In this document: positions 8,015-15,512 of the stretch, one piece after another
Layout of the letters: each line of letters opens with the position of its first letter
Position numbering within the stretch: position 1 is the first letter of the stretch
From: Kiritimatiellia bacterium
Lineage (GTDB): Bacteria; Verrucomicrobiota; Kiritimatiellia; RFP12; UBA1067
Assembly (NCBI GenBank): GCA_017628165.1
Contig: JAGBZQ010000060.1
Coordinates: 1 to 26,926, forward strand
Direction of reading: 5' to 3'
Length of the DNA stretch: 26,926 nucleotides
Made by a program: the position numbers and the translations under genes
The notes under the pieces: model-generated
Database searches by the model: none
The model's input: the letters and a program-made list of their open reading frames with translations, nothing else
Told to the model about the DNA's origin: nothing

Positions 8015-8653
8015 TTACCAGCAGATTTTCGGTATGGAATGCGCTTCAAGATAGGCGTTGGCTTTATCGAAAGGCTTTGATCCGAAGAAGCCGCGCGAAG
8101 CGGAAAGCGGAGAAGGATGTGCGGATTCGATGACGCAATGGCGTGAGCGATCTATGAACGCGCCTTTTTTCTGTGCGTACGCGCCCCAAAGGATGAATAC
8201 GAGCTGGCTACGGTTTTCCGCAAGTGCGCGGACTGCAGCATCGGTGAACGTCTCCCATCCTTTTTTCTGGTGGGAGCCAGCTTTGTGGGCTTCAACAGTC
8301 AGTGTGGCATTAAGTAGCAACACTCCCTGATCAGCCCAGGATAGGAGGTCTGGCGTTTTACCGAGCTCCTTGGCGATGTTTCTGAGCGATGGCGGAGTCT
8401 TTACGTCTGGCGGAACATAAAAACTGAGCCCCTGGGCTTCGCGCGGCTCATGGTAAGGGTCCTGCCCTATGATTACGGCTTTTACTTTGTTAAAGGGAGT
8501 GTGCGAAAATGCAGCAAAGACTTTTCCCCTTGGAGGAAAAACCTCTGTCTTCTCGTAGGCTTCAGAGACGAAGTTCTTTAGTTTCGCGAAATATGGTTTT
8601 TCGAATTCGCCAGCAAGAACTTCCCGCCAAGATTCTTCTAAAAGATTTTCCAT
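8015..8653 (-). CDS. ung: Uracil-DNA glycosylase, family 1 (Ung)
   Basis: Ung removes uracil from DNA at the first step of base excision repair. The 212-residue product carries GQDPYH (63-68, general-base Asp65), the uracil-stacking region GLSFYVPP, LLLNATLTV (112-120), FILWG, and HPSPLSASRGFFG with His179, all family-1 hallmarks. I use the ATG at 8653, giving MENLLEESW as usual for the family. An upstream TTG at 8701 would add 16 unrelated residues and overlap the promoter. There is no Shine-Dalgarno before the ATG. The gene is divergent from topA and convergent with prmA. Confidence 0.96.
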   Translation of the reverse strand: MENLLEESWREVLAGEFEKPYFAKLKNFVSEAYEKTEVFPPRGKVFAAFSHTPFNKVKAVIIGQDPYHEPREAQGLSFYVPPDVKTPPSLRNIAKELGKTPDLLSWADQGVLLLNATLTVEAHKAGSHQKKGWETFTDAAVRALAENRSQLVFILWGAYAQKKGAFIDRSRHCVIESAHPSPLSASRGFFGSKPFDKANAYLEAHSIPKICW

Positions 8654-8660
8654 GCCACAT

Positions 8661-8688
8661 AGTTTAGCATAATTGACCGTTTTGGCAA
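8661..8688 (-). promoter_or_regulatory. Candidate promoter of ung, possibly leaderless
   Basis: On the minus strand TTGCCA (8683-8688) and TAAACT (8661-8666) are separated by 16 bp. Seven nucleotides separate the -10 from the ATG, so transcription would start at or next to the start codon. This fits the missing Shine-Dalgarno. Confidence 0.45.
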
Positions 8689-8694
8689 TTCCCC

Positions 8695-8723
8695 TTGACA
8701 AGCGGAGTGAATGGGTGTATATT
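8695..8723 (+). promoter_or_regulatory. Near-consensus promoter of the topA operon
   Basis: A perfect TTGACA (8695-8700) and TATATT (8718-8723) with the ideal 17-bp spacer. The predicted start is near 8730, giving a leader of about 46 nt with GAGGAG (8760-8765) ten nucleotides before the ATG. It lies beside the divergent ung promoter. Confidence 0.8.
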
Positions 8724-8775
8724 GGAAAAACTGCGCGGCATGAAGAAGTGCGCTACATAGAGGAGATTTGTCTAT

Positions 8776-11355
8776 ATGTCTAAAAAACTTTTGATTGTGG
8801 AATCGCCTGCCAAGGCGAAGACCATCGCCAAATATCTTGGCGGCGAATTTGCCGTTAAGAGTTCTGTTGGTCACATTCGCGACCTTCCTTCGGAAAATAA
8901 TGCGATCGCCATTTCCGCCACGGGCGAGAACGCATGGGATTTTCTTCCCACTTACACGGTCTCCAAGGACAAGGAGAAGATTGTCGCTGATTTGAAAGAC
9001 GCCGTCAAGAAGTCTGATGAAATATTTTTGGCAAGCGATCCTGACCGCGAAGGAGAGGCTATAGCATGGCACCTGAAGGAGGTTCTCGCCCCTGTCGCGG
9101 AAGGAAAGCCTTTTAGGCGTGTTACATACAACGAAATTACAAAAAATGCCGTTTTGAAGGCTGTGTCCGAGCCAAGAGATATTGATATGCCGCGCGTGGA
9201 TGCTCAGCAGGCTCGGCGTATTCTCGACCGCCTTGTGGGCTATAAGGTATCGCCTCTTTTGTGGAAGTATATTCAGTGTCCCAATAGCCGCACTTTGAGC
9301 GCAGGGCGCGTTCAGTCTGTGGCTTTGAGGCTTCTTGTGGAGCGCCAGCGCGAGATTGATGCTTTTGTTCCGGAGAAGTATTTTCTCATGGGCGTCGAGG
9401 CCAGAAAGCGCAATGGAGATGAGGAGTCGTTCGTTGCCAAGCTGTCGCGTCTTGATGGTCAGAAGCCAGAGATTCGCTCTACGCAGATTGCAGATAACAT
9501 TCTTCTTGATCTCGCCGGCGCGGATCTTGAAGTCTCCGATCTTAAGGCGCAGCCCAAATTGCGCCATGCCCTGCCTCCGTTTACCACATCGACTCTGCAG
9601 CAGGGCGCTTCGAGTGTTTTGGGGATGTCGCCCGGCAAGACTATGAAGCTTGCGCAGGCGCTTTATGAAAGCGGGCTTATCACTTACATGCGAACAGACT
9701 CTGTTAATGTGAGTGAACAGGCTCGTGCCGCGGCAAAGGATTTCATTCTTGCGGAATATGGCGAGGCTTTCTATCCGGAGAAGCCGAACTACTTCAAGTC
9801 CAAGGCGGATGCGCAGGGTGCGCACGAGGCAATTAGGCCTACAGATGTCCGCGCTCTTCCGGAAACGCAGAATCTTGAGTCGTCTGCGCTGAAGCTTTAT
9901 GATCTCATATGGCGCAGGTTTGTGGCGAGCCAGATGGCCGATGCGCGAATTACAGTGAAAACCGCCTGTCTTGCGGCTAAGAAGCCTGCTCTTGCCCATT
10001 CGTATCTTTTTACCGCGAGCGCCACAGAAATCGACTTTGAGGGATTCCTTAAGGTGATGAAGTTGTCCCTCGCCAGGAAAAAGCGCGGCGAAGACGAGGA
10101 AGATGACGATTCTGACGAAGTCAAGCGCCTGCCGCCGCTCAAGGTCGGAGAGCTTCTTGATGCCGTGCGCTATATTGCCGATGAGAAGGAGACGAAAGGG
10201 CCTTCGCATTATTCCGAGGCCTCGCTTATTAAGGCTCTTGAGGAAAATGGCGTAGGGCGTCCTTCCACGTACGCGCAGACAATTGAAACTCTGAAGGCGC
10301 GCGAATATGCCAAAACGGAGAAGAAGAAACTTCTTCCGCTTGAGCGCGGGATTCTCGTTTGCGACTATCTGACAAAAAAGCTTGATCAGCTTTTTAACGT
10401 GGGATATACGGCCGAGATGGAAGCGGAGCTCGATAAGATCGAGGAAAAAGGTGTTCCGATGAACACTATGCTCAGTGAGTTTTATGTTAAGTTCTGCGCC
10501 GGAATCGCGGCATGCGCAGAACCTGCTCCCGATAGGGAGAAGGTTGAATTCGTTCTCTCTCTCTTGAGTGAGGTGTCGGAATGGAAGGAGCCGAAAACTG
10601 TCGGCAAGCGCACGTATGACGACAAGGCGTTTGTGGAGTCGTTCCGTAATCAGCTTGATGGCGATCGTCCGTTGAGCGCGCGCCAGCTTGAGTTTCTTGT
10701 ACGCATGGTGATGATGTATTCATCGCAGATTCATGATGCAGAGGCGAGGCTCAAGGAGCGCGGGCTTTTTGCAGCATCATCCACGCAGGGCGAAAGAGCG
10801 GACGCGGGCTTGGTAAAGTACTGCTTCGATGTCGTCGAGCGTATTGCTGCGCTTATGAAGAATCCCTTTATCAAAAGCCTGCGCGAGCAAGTCAATCGCG
10901 GAAGGGGCCTTTCTCCGAAGCAGTTCACGGTTCTTGCTCGTGCAGTCGGCGAAAATTGCGCCGCGCTTGAGGATGGAGCCGCTATCAGGGCCAAGCTCGA
11001 GCCGCATCTCCCCGGTGGATTCTCTCAGGTCGAGGAGGATCCTGCCATTTCCGTCCTTTTTAAACTTGCGGAGTCGATCACTCAGTGGAGACCTGTCGGC
11101 AAGAAAGGCGCACGGGTCTATGACGACAAGTCTTTTGTGGAGTCCTTGAGGGAGCAGTACCAAGACCGCCATTCGCTCAGCTCTCGCCAAGTGATGGCTC
11201 TCAAGCGGATTGTGGCTATTTACAAGGATCAGATTCCCGATTTTGCGGCACATGCCTCTTCGCTTGGGATTGAGGCCATGGCCTCTTCTTCAAAGCTTGT
11301 GAAAAAATCTGCATCAAGAATGAAGGTTGGGAAAAAGCGTGACGCAAAAGTCTGA
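8776..11355 (+). CDS. topA: DNA topoisomerase I (type IA, TopA) with a repeat C-terminus
   Basis: TopA relaxes negative supercoils by nicking one strand through a tyrosine. The TOPRIM domain begins at residue 1 (LLIVESPAKAKTI, Glu9), with the metal-binding SDPDREGEA (D88, D90, E92). The catalytic Tyr304 sits in GLITYMRTDS, and the rest of the gate is present (EAIRPTD, GVGRPSTYA). An acidic patch GEDEEDDDSDE lies before the last core segment. The core ends near residue 585. Instead of the usual Cys4 zinc ribbons, the last 270 residues hold three repeats, each with an F(V/I)xS(F/L)RxQ helix and an LS(A/P/S)(R/K)Q helix: F619 onward, F698 onward and F787 onward. Total length, 859, is typical. 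Its end overlaps the downstream recombinase. Confidence 0.96.
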   Translation: MSKKLLIVESPAKAKTIAKYLGGEFAVKSSVGHIRDLPSENNAIAISATGENAWDFLPTYTVSKDKEKIVADLKDAVKKSDEIFLASDPDREGEAIAWHLKEVLAPVAEGKPFRRVTYNEITKNAVLKAVSEPRDIDMPRVDAQQARRILDRLVGYKVSPLLWKYIQCPNSRTLSAGRVQSVALRLLVERQREIDAFVPEKYFLMGVEARKRNGDEESFVAKLSRLDGQKPEIRSTQIADNILLDLAGADLEVSDLKAQPKLRHALPPFTTSTLQQGASSVLGMSPGKTMKLAQALYESGLITYMRTDSVNVSEQARAAAKDFILAEYGEAFYPEKPNYFKSKADAQGAHEAIRPTDVRALPETQNLESSALKLYDLIWRRFVASQMADARITVKTACLAAKKPALAHSYLFTASATEIDFEGFLKVMKLSLARKKRGEDEEDDDSDEVKRLPPLKVGELLDAVRYIADEKETKGPSHYSEASLIKALEENGVGRPSTYAQTIETLKAREYAKTEKKKLLPLERGILVCDYLTKKLDQLFNVGYTAEMEAELDKIEEKGVPMNTMLSEFYVKFCAGIAACAEPAPDREKVEFVLSLLSEVSEWKEPKTVGKRTYDDKAFVESFRNQLDGDRPLSARQLEFLVRMVMMYSSQIHDAEARLKERGLFAASSTQGERADAGLVKYCFDVVERIAALMKNPFIKSLREQVNRGRGLSPKQFTVLARAVGENCAALEDGAAIRAKLEPHLPGGFSQVEEDPAISVLFKLAESITQWRPVGKKGARVYDDKSFVESLREQYQDRHSLSSRQVMALKRIVAIYKDQIPDFAAHASSLGIEAMASSSKLVKKSASRMKVGKKRDAKV

Positions 11356-12283
11356 TATTCTTGTTGCGAACGAGTCCGTTAGGCGTTTTTGTGCCTACTT
11401 AAGCGCTGAGCGCTCGCTTTCCGGGCATACTCTCAGCGCATATCTTGCAGACCTGCGTCTGTTCGCAGATTTTCTCTCGGGGAATTCGGAACGAAAGATA
11501 GAATGGAGCAGTGTAAGCGAGAGGGATGCGCGGGCATACTTGGCGCATCTCGGCAAGATGAAGGCCTCTGCGGTCACAATGCGTCGCAAGCTTGCGGCTT
11601 TGCGGACTTTTTTCCGCTTTCTTGAAAAGGAATACAATGTAGAGTGCAATCCTTTTGCTTTTCTCAAAGGGCCGCGCAAGACAAAAGTTTTACCGAAGGT
11701 TCTTTCGGTGTCCGATGTCGCGCGATTTTTAGAGCGTCCGATCGTCAACCTCTCAGAGGGGAAAATTAACGAGTACGAGGCTTTGCGAGATTCTGCAATA
11801 TTTGAGTTTTTATATTCTACGGGATGTCGCATCAGCGAGGCCATCGAAGTTAAATGGGGTGAGATTGATTTTTCTCGCGGAACGCTGATTGTTACAGGTA
11901 AAGGCTCGAAGGATCGGCTTGTCATAGTTGGGAAAGAGGCGCTTTCGCAGCTTTCACGCCTGCGTGTTTCTGCCATGGCTAAATATCCAGCTCATGCGCT
12001 CGATGACTCGTTCGTGTTTCTGGGGCCGCACCTAAAGCGGCTTTCGCCGCGCTTCGTGGAGCGCAGGATGAAGAAGTATCTTGCAGAGGCCGGACTTCCT
12101 GGTGATTTGACTCCTCATAAGCTCAGGCACAGTTTCGCTACGCATCTTCTTGATGCAGGCGCAGATTTGCGCAGTGTTCAGGAAATGCTTGGTCATGCAT
12201 CGCTTTCCACGACCCAGATATACACCCACGTGTCGGTGGAGCGATTGAAAGATGAATACGCAAAGTCCCATCCACGGGCGTAG
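11339..12283 (+). CDS. Tyrosine recombinase of the XerC/XerD type
   Basis: Xer recombinases resolve chromosome dimers at dif. The N-terminal SAM-like core-binding domain (about 10-105) precedes the catalytic domain. All six catalytic positions are present: R164 (TGCRISEA), K188 (TGKGSKDR), H260 and R263 (TPHKLRHSFATHLL), H286 (MLGHASLSTTQIYTH) and nucleophile Y295. I use the GTG at 11339, giving 314 residues and a 17-nt overlap with topA; a TTG at 11327 would add four residues. With only one Xer here I cannot say whether it is XerC, XerD or a single-recombinase type. The topA-xer order suggests co-transcription of chromosome-topology genes. Confidence 0.92.
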   Translation: MTQKSDILVANESVRRFCAYLSAERSLSGHTLSAYLADLRLFADFLSGNSERKIEWSSVSERDARAYLAHLGKMKASAVTMRRKLAALRTFFRFLEKEYNVECNPFAFLKGPRKTKVLPKVLSVSDVARFLERPIVNLSEGKINEYEALRDSAIFEFLYSTGCRISEAIEVKWGEIDFSRGTLIVTGKGSKDRLVIVGKEALSQLSRLRVSAMAKYPAHALDDSFVFLGPHLKRLSPRFVERRMKKYLAEAGLPGDLTPHKLRHSFATHLLDAGADLRSVQEMLGHASLSTTQIYTHVSVERLKDEYAKSHPRA

Positions 12284-12974
12284 AAAAACCATGTCGCAGA
12301 TCAGAAGAGAGACTTGTCTTGCCGCCGCGCCATATATTGCGTGGATGATTTTTTTATTTGCATTGCCCGAAGGCGCTCTTTCGTATGCGTTGCGCACGGT
12401 AGTTGCTGCCGTTGCGCTTTGCGCGTGGCTTTTCTTACGCGGAGGACGTGACGCTGGCTTGGGGAATTCTCCGCGTACTTCCTTGTCTTCTGCTGTTTTC
12501 TGGGGTATTTTTGCGGGTGTGGCCGTAACTGTCCTCTGGATATTCCCCGAGTATTTGGAATTTTATCGCAAGTGGTGTGTTCTTGGGGATGTTCCGTCGC
12601 CCTTAGAGGCCAAGCCTTCACCTTATGCGCCGGAGAATTGCGGATGGCCGCTGACGATTCTGCGCCTTTTCGGGAGTGCGTTTATAATTGCTCCGGCAGA
12701 GGAGATTTTTTTCAGGCATTTTTTATACAGGCGCCTTCAGCATGAAGATTGGGTGGCGGTGGACTCCCGGAGATTCGATTGGCCTGCTTTTTTGTGGATG
12801 GTGGGGCTTTTTGCTCTTGAGCACAACAGAATTGTTGCGGCGGTGATGGCTGGTGCGGTTTATGGTCTGGTTTACATCCGCTGGGGGCTCTTGCCGGCTA
12901 TTCTCGCGCATGTGCTTACGAATCTTCTTTTGGCGCTTTATGTCATCGAAACAGGGGCTTGGACGTTTTGGTGA
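12252..12974 (+). CDS. CPBP-family CAAX-type intramembrane protease, exosortase-associated subtype
   Basis: An integral membrane protein of 240 residues with about six hydrophobic segments. It has the motifs of glutamic-type CPBP (Abi/CAAX) proteases: AEEIFFRHFLYRR (E150, E151, R155), FALEHNR (H191) and LAHVLTNLLLALY (H220). The ending TGAWTFW resembles the CAAX protease-related family TIGR03008, often found with PEP-CTERM/exosortase systems; no exosortase is in this window. The ATG at 12252 has GGAG ten nucleotides upstream but overlaps the recombinase by 32 nt. The next ATG, 12291, avoids the overlap but has no ribosome-binding site. It is probably the last gene of the topA operon. The family call is strong and the subtype moderate. 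Confidence 0.85.
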   Translation: MNTQSPIHGRRKTMSQIRRETCLAAAPYIAWMIFLFALPEGALSYALRTVVAAVALCAWLFLRGGRDAGLGNSPRTSLSSAVFWGIFAGVAVTVLWIFPEYLEFYRKWCVLGDVPSPLEAKPSPYAPENCGWPLTILRLFGSAFIIAPAEEIFFRHFLYRRLQHEDWVAVDSRRFDWPAFLWMVGLFALEHNRIVAAVMAGAVYGLVYIRWGLLPAILAHVLTNLLLALYVIETGAWTFW

Positions 12975-12975
12975 C

Positions 12976-13003
12976 GTGACATAGCCGGAAAATATGGTAT
13001 AAT
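12976..13003 (+). promoter_or_regulatory. Strong extended -10 promoter of the small secreted repeat protein
   Basis: GTGACA (12976-12981) is followed after 16 bp by a perfect TATAAT (12998-13003), itself preceded by TGG (extended -10). The predicted start is near 13010. It begins directly after the stop codon of the protease gene. Confidence 0.75.
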
Positions 13004-13026
13004 ACATGCATCGTAATTCGCCAATA

Positions 13027-13046
13027 CGTCATCGTTTTTGGTGACG
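13027..13046 (+). other. Stem-loop in the 5' leader of the secreted repeat protein
   Basis: CGTCATC (13027-13033) pairs with GGTGACG (13040-13046), 7 bp with one T-G pair and a GTTTTT loop. It lies about 17 nt from the predicted transcript start and upstream of the AGGAAA ribosome-binding region. Such 5' hairpins often protect mRNA from decay. It is not a terminator for the previous gene, because no T-run follows the stem. Confidence 0.45.
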
Positions 13047-13071
13047 GGTACAAACAAAAAAGGAAAAAGAA

Positions 13072-13518
13072 ATGAAAAAGATACTAACTGCACTTGCGAT
13101 TACCGCATTCACATTCGCTGCAAAGGCCGATGTTACTTGGAGCTGGTGGTGTGAAAATCAGAAGGCTACGCCAGAATTCTCTTTTGGCCTCGGATCTGAG
13201 TGCGCAGACGTCGAGACAATGGAGCTCTCTCTTATTTACAGTGGTTCTTCCAATGTCGGCGTGATCCAGTGGGCTTGGTGTGGTGTCAACAATTCTGATA
13301 TGACCGGCGTTCTTCAGCTCGCACCTTGGTTCAACAAGGGCAAGGCGCCTACCGTTCAGCTCGGATTCATCAATATCAACGAGAAGAGCGCGTTTACCTG
13401 GGGTTTCCTTAATTTCTCCGACAAGACGACAGTTCAGTTGGGGCTTTTGAACTTCAATAAGGAAGGCTTCCTTCCCGTATTCCCCTTCATCAACCTCGAT
13501 AAATCGCTTTTCGACTAA
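13072..13518 (+). CDS. Small secreted repeat protein resembling LA_2272-type surface repeats
   Basis: The 148-residue protein has a clear signal peptide (MKKILTALAITAFTFAAKA) with cleavage before DVTWSW. The mature part has loose repeats of about 15 residues ending in Gly-hydrophobic-hydrophobic-Asn: VQLGFININ, FTWGFLNFS, VQLGLLNFN, FLPVFPFIN. This beta-rich pattern recalls the LA_2272 surface repeat first named in Leptospira, and would form a short beta-solenoid or barrel strand array. Function is unknown. It has its own strong promoter, a leader hairpin and AAAAGGAAAAAG before the ATG, so it is probably abundant. The ending KSLFD has no sorting signal. nnrD follows after 27 nt and may be read through from it. 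Confidence 0.75.
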   Translation: MKKILTALAITAFTFAAKADVTWSWWCENQKATPEFSFGLGSECADVETMELSLIYSGSSNVGVIQWAWCGVNNSDMTGVLQLAPWFNKGKAPTVQLGFININEKSAFTWGFLNFSDKTTVQLGLLNFNKEGFLPVFPFINLDKSLFD

Positions 13519-13545
13519 TCGGCTTATTGCCCGTACTTGTGGGAT

Positions 13546-14382
13546 ATGACTTTGCCGAATGAAATCAAGGACGCGTTTTTTGCGCGTCCGCTTGATGCCC
13601 ACAAGCGGTCCGTCGGCACTGTTACGGTTGTCGGCGGATCGGGGCACTACATTCACGCCCCTGTGATCGCTGGTCTCGGCGCCCGTGCAGCCGGCGCGGG
13701 GTTGGTGCAGCTCGTTGTTCCTGACGCTTCACGCATTGCAGCGGGTGCGCTTCTTCCCGAGGCAACATTCACGAAACTCTCTCCCACTTGCGTCCCGCCG
13801 AAGGCTAATGTCGTCGTGCTCGGGATGGGGCTTGGTGTTTCGGATAATTCGCGTGTTCTTATTTCGCGTCTTCTTTCTGGGAGTTGTGGACGTTTTGTTC
13901 TTGATGCCGATGCTCTCGCGATTCTGTCTGAGTGGTATGGCAAGAGTGACGGTTACGATCCTGCGGTAGGGCAGGAGCTTGTGCTTACGCCGCACGAGGG
14001 TGAAGCGGCGCGTCTTCTCGGCTGGGAGCGCGAAAAGGTTGTTTCTAACCGCCTTGATGCGGCCAAGGCTATTGTGGATAGATACGGTGCGACTGTCGTT
14101 CTTAAAGGGGCTCGTACTCTTGTGGTTTCTTCCGATGCTTCGCGCGTATACTGGAATGACTGCGGAAACCCGTTTATGGCCATGGGCGGCATGGGCGATC
14201 TTCTCGCAGGCGTGATTGGGGCGAGGTGGGCATATTTGAAAGGGGATCCTTTCCTTGCTGCGGCATCTGGCGCATATCTCCATTCCGCCGCAAGTGACGA
14301 GCTTGTGGCACGGGAGGAGGATCCGTCGATAGTCAATACGGCAGCGCACATTGGATCGTTACGTGTAAGGTTGGACAGATAA
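13546..14382 (+). CDS. nnrD: ADP-dependent NAD(P)H-hydrate dehydratase
   Basis: It repairs hydrated NAD(P)H back to NAD(P)H using ADP or ATP. The ribokinase-like fold shows VTVVGGSGHYIHAPVIA (nucleotide-side glycine loop), VLGMGLG, VLDADAL, LTPHEGEAARLLG, VVLKGARTLV, and GNPFMAMGGMGDLLAGVI, where the final Asp is catalytic. All are hallmarks of NnrD/YjeF C-terminal proteins. The 278-residue product lacks the N-terminal NAD(P)HX epimerase domain fused in E. coli, so an epimerase must be encoded elsewhere. I use the ATG at 13546; a TTG at 13537 adds three residues. Neither has a proper Shine-Dalgarno. Eighteen nucleotides separate it from namZ. Confidence 0.93.
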   Translation: MTLPNEIKDAFFARPLDAHKRSVGTVTVVGGSGHYIHAPVIAGLGARAAGAGLVQLVVPDASRIAAGALLPEATFTKLSPTCVPPKANVVVLGMGLGVSDNSRVLISRLLSGSCGRFVLDADALAILSEWYGKSDGYDPAVGQELVLTPHEGEAARLLGWEREKVVSNRLDAAKAIVDRYGATVVLKGARTLVVSSDASRVYWNDCGNPFMAMGGMGDLLAGVIGARWAYLKGDPFLAAASGAYLHSAASDELVAREEDPSIVNTAAHIGSLRVRLDR

Positions 14383-14400
14383 ACGAATTGGAGGCTAAGC

Positions 14401-15504
14401 ATGGTCAATTACGATGGGCTTATAAATTCCCTCAAAAAGACTGACGAGGCATTTGGCCTTTTGACCATGCAGGCCACCAGCACGACGGGGCGGCTTGTGC
14501 GCGCCCTCCCCGGGCGGCTTAAGGCTCTTTTTTCTGCGGAGCACGGCTTTTTCGGTAATGTGGCTGCAGGCGAAAAGACTTCCAGTGCATGGCATCCGTT
14601 TTGGAACCTTCCAATCCATTCTCTTTACGGCGAGCATCGCAAGCCTACGCCGGAAATGCTTCAAGGCCTTGACAGGATAGTCATCGATCTGTGCGACATT
14701 GGCGTGAGGTGCTACACGTATCTTGCCACATTAAAGAATATGCTTGAGGTGTGTGCAGAGCGCTCTATACCGGTTACAGTTCTTGATCGCCAGATCCCGA
14801 TGGGAAATATTCTTGACGGCCCCATGCGCAAGCCTGAATATTCAAGTTTTGTAGCTCCTCTGAATATTCCTTTTTGCCACGGCATGACTCCTGGCGAGTG
14901 TGCTGTGTGGATTTCGTACGCCGAAAGGCTCGACCTTGATCTTGATGTGGTCAAGCTGCTCGGTTGGAATCATTACAAGCACGATCCATGGCCGAATTTC
15001 ATTCCTCCGAGTCCAGCTATCCGTAGTTGGGATTCAGCAGTTCTCTATCCCACAACCGTTTTCACCGAGGCGTATCCTGCTGTTGACTGCGACAGGGATG
15101 GTGCTCTTGCCTTCCGCGTAATCGGGGCTCCATGGCTTGAGCCGCTTAGTTTAATGAAAGACCTTCAGCAGGGGCTTGAAGCCTGTGGGGTTGAAATGCG
15201 CCCATATCGTTATTCGCCGAAGGGTGGCGTGTACAAGGATTTTACCCTCAACGGAATCCTGTTTTCTGTTTCGCGTCCAATAGGCTATTATCCGGTTACG
15301 GCTGGAGTTTTGATTTTTACGGCGCTTCTGAAGCATTATGGCGAGAAAGTGGAGCTTGGCTCACGGCCGGAGTGGCTTGATAAACTCTTCGGTTCTACGG
15401 AGATTCGTGACACTCTCGCCCATGGCAGCCTTGGAGAGCTTTTCACCGGCTGGATAGAGCTGCAGAATGAGTATTTGAAAACAAAAGTAGATCTTTATTC
15501 GTAG
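14401..15504 (+). CDS. namZ: DUF1343 protein, exo-beta-N-acetylmuramidase NamZ family
   Basis: Characterised NamZ enzymes cut MurNAc from the non-reducing end of peptidoglycan chains. Family motifs are all present in order: FSAEHGFFG (the conserved acidic Glu before His-Gly), IHSLYGEHRKPTPEML, IDLCDIGVRCYTYLATL, VLDRQIPMG, EYSSFVAPL, CHGMTPGECA and IPPSPAIRS. The later EGRGT motif is not seen and is replaced by AVDCDRDG. The 367-residue protein starts at ATG 14401 behind TTGGAGG and has no signal peptide, unlike the secreted Bacillus enzyme, so it should act in the cytoplasm on recycled muropeptides. The Gph-like HAD gene follows after 8 nt. The family is certain; activity in this variant is inferred. 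Confidence 0.86.
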   Translation: MVNYDGLINSLKKTDEAFGLLTMQATSTTGRLVRALPGRLKALFSAEHGFFGNVAAGEKTSSAWHPFWNLPIHSLYGEHRKPTPEMLQGLDRIVIDLCDIGVRCYTYLATLKNMLEVCAERSIPVTVLDRQIPMGNILDGPMRKPEYSSFVAPLNIPFCHGMTPGECAVWISYAERLDLDLDVVKLLGWNHYKHDPWPNFIPPSPAIRSWDSAVLYPTTVFTEAYPAVDCDRDGALAFRVIGAPWLEPLSLMKDLQQGLEACGVEMRPYRYSPKGGVYKDFTLNGILFSVSRPIGYYPVTAGVLIFTALLKHYGEKVELGSRPEWLDKLFGSTEIRDTLAHGSLGELFTGWIELQNEYLKTKVDLYS

Positions 15505-15512
15505 AGGCAGAA

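Noticed and set aside
8638..10209. Long open frame (523 codons) on the minus strand
   Set aside because: It lies antisense to the unmistakable topA, has Arg/His/Ile-rich low-complexity-like sequence without motifs, and results from topA codon bias.
11339..12283. Xer recombinase as an integrase of a mobile element
   Set aside because: It sits between topA and a membrane protease in a housekeeping operon, with no attachment repeats or phage genes nearby. The adjacent tRNA-Glu is 11 kb away and intact.
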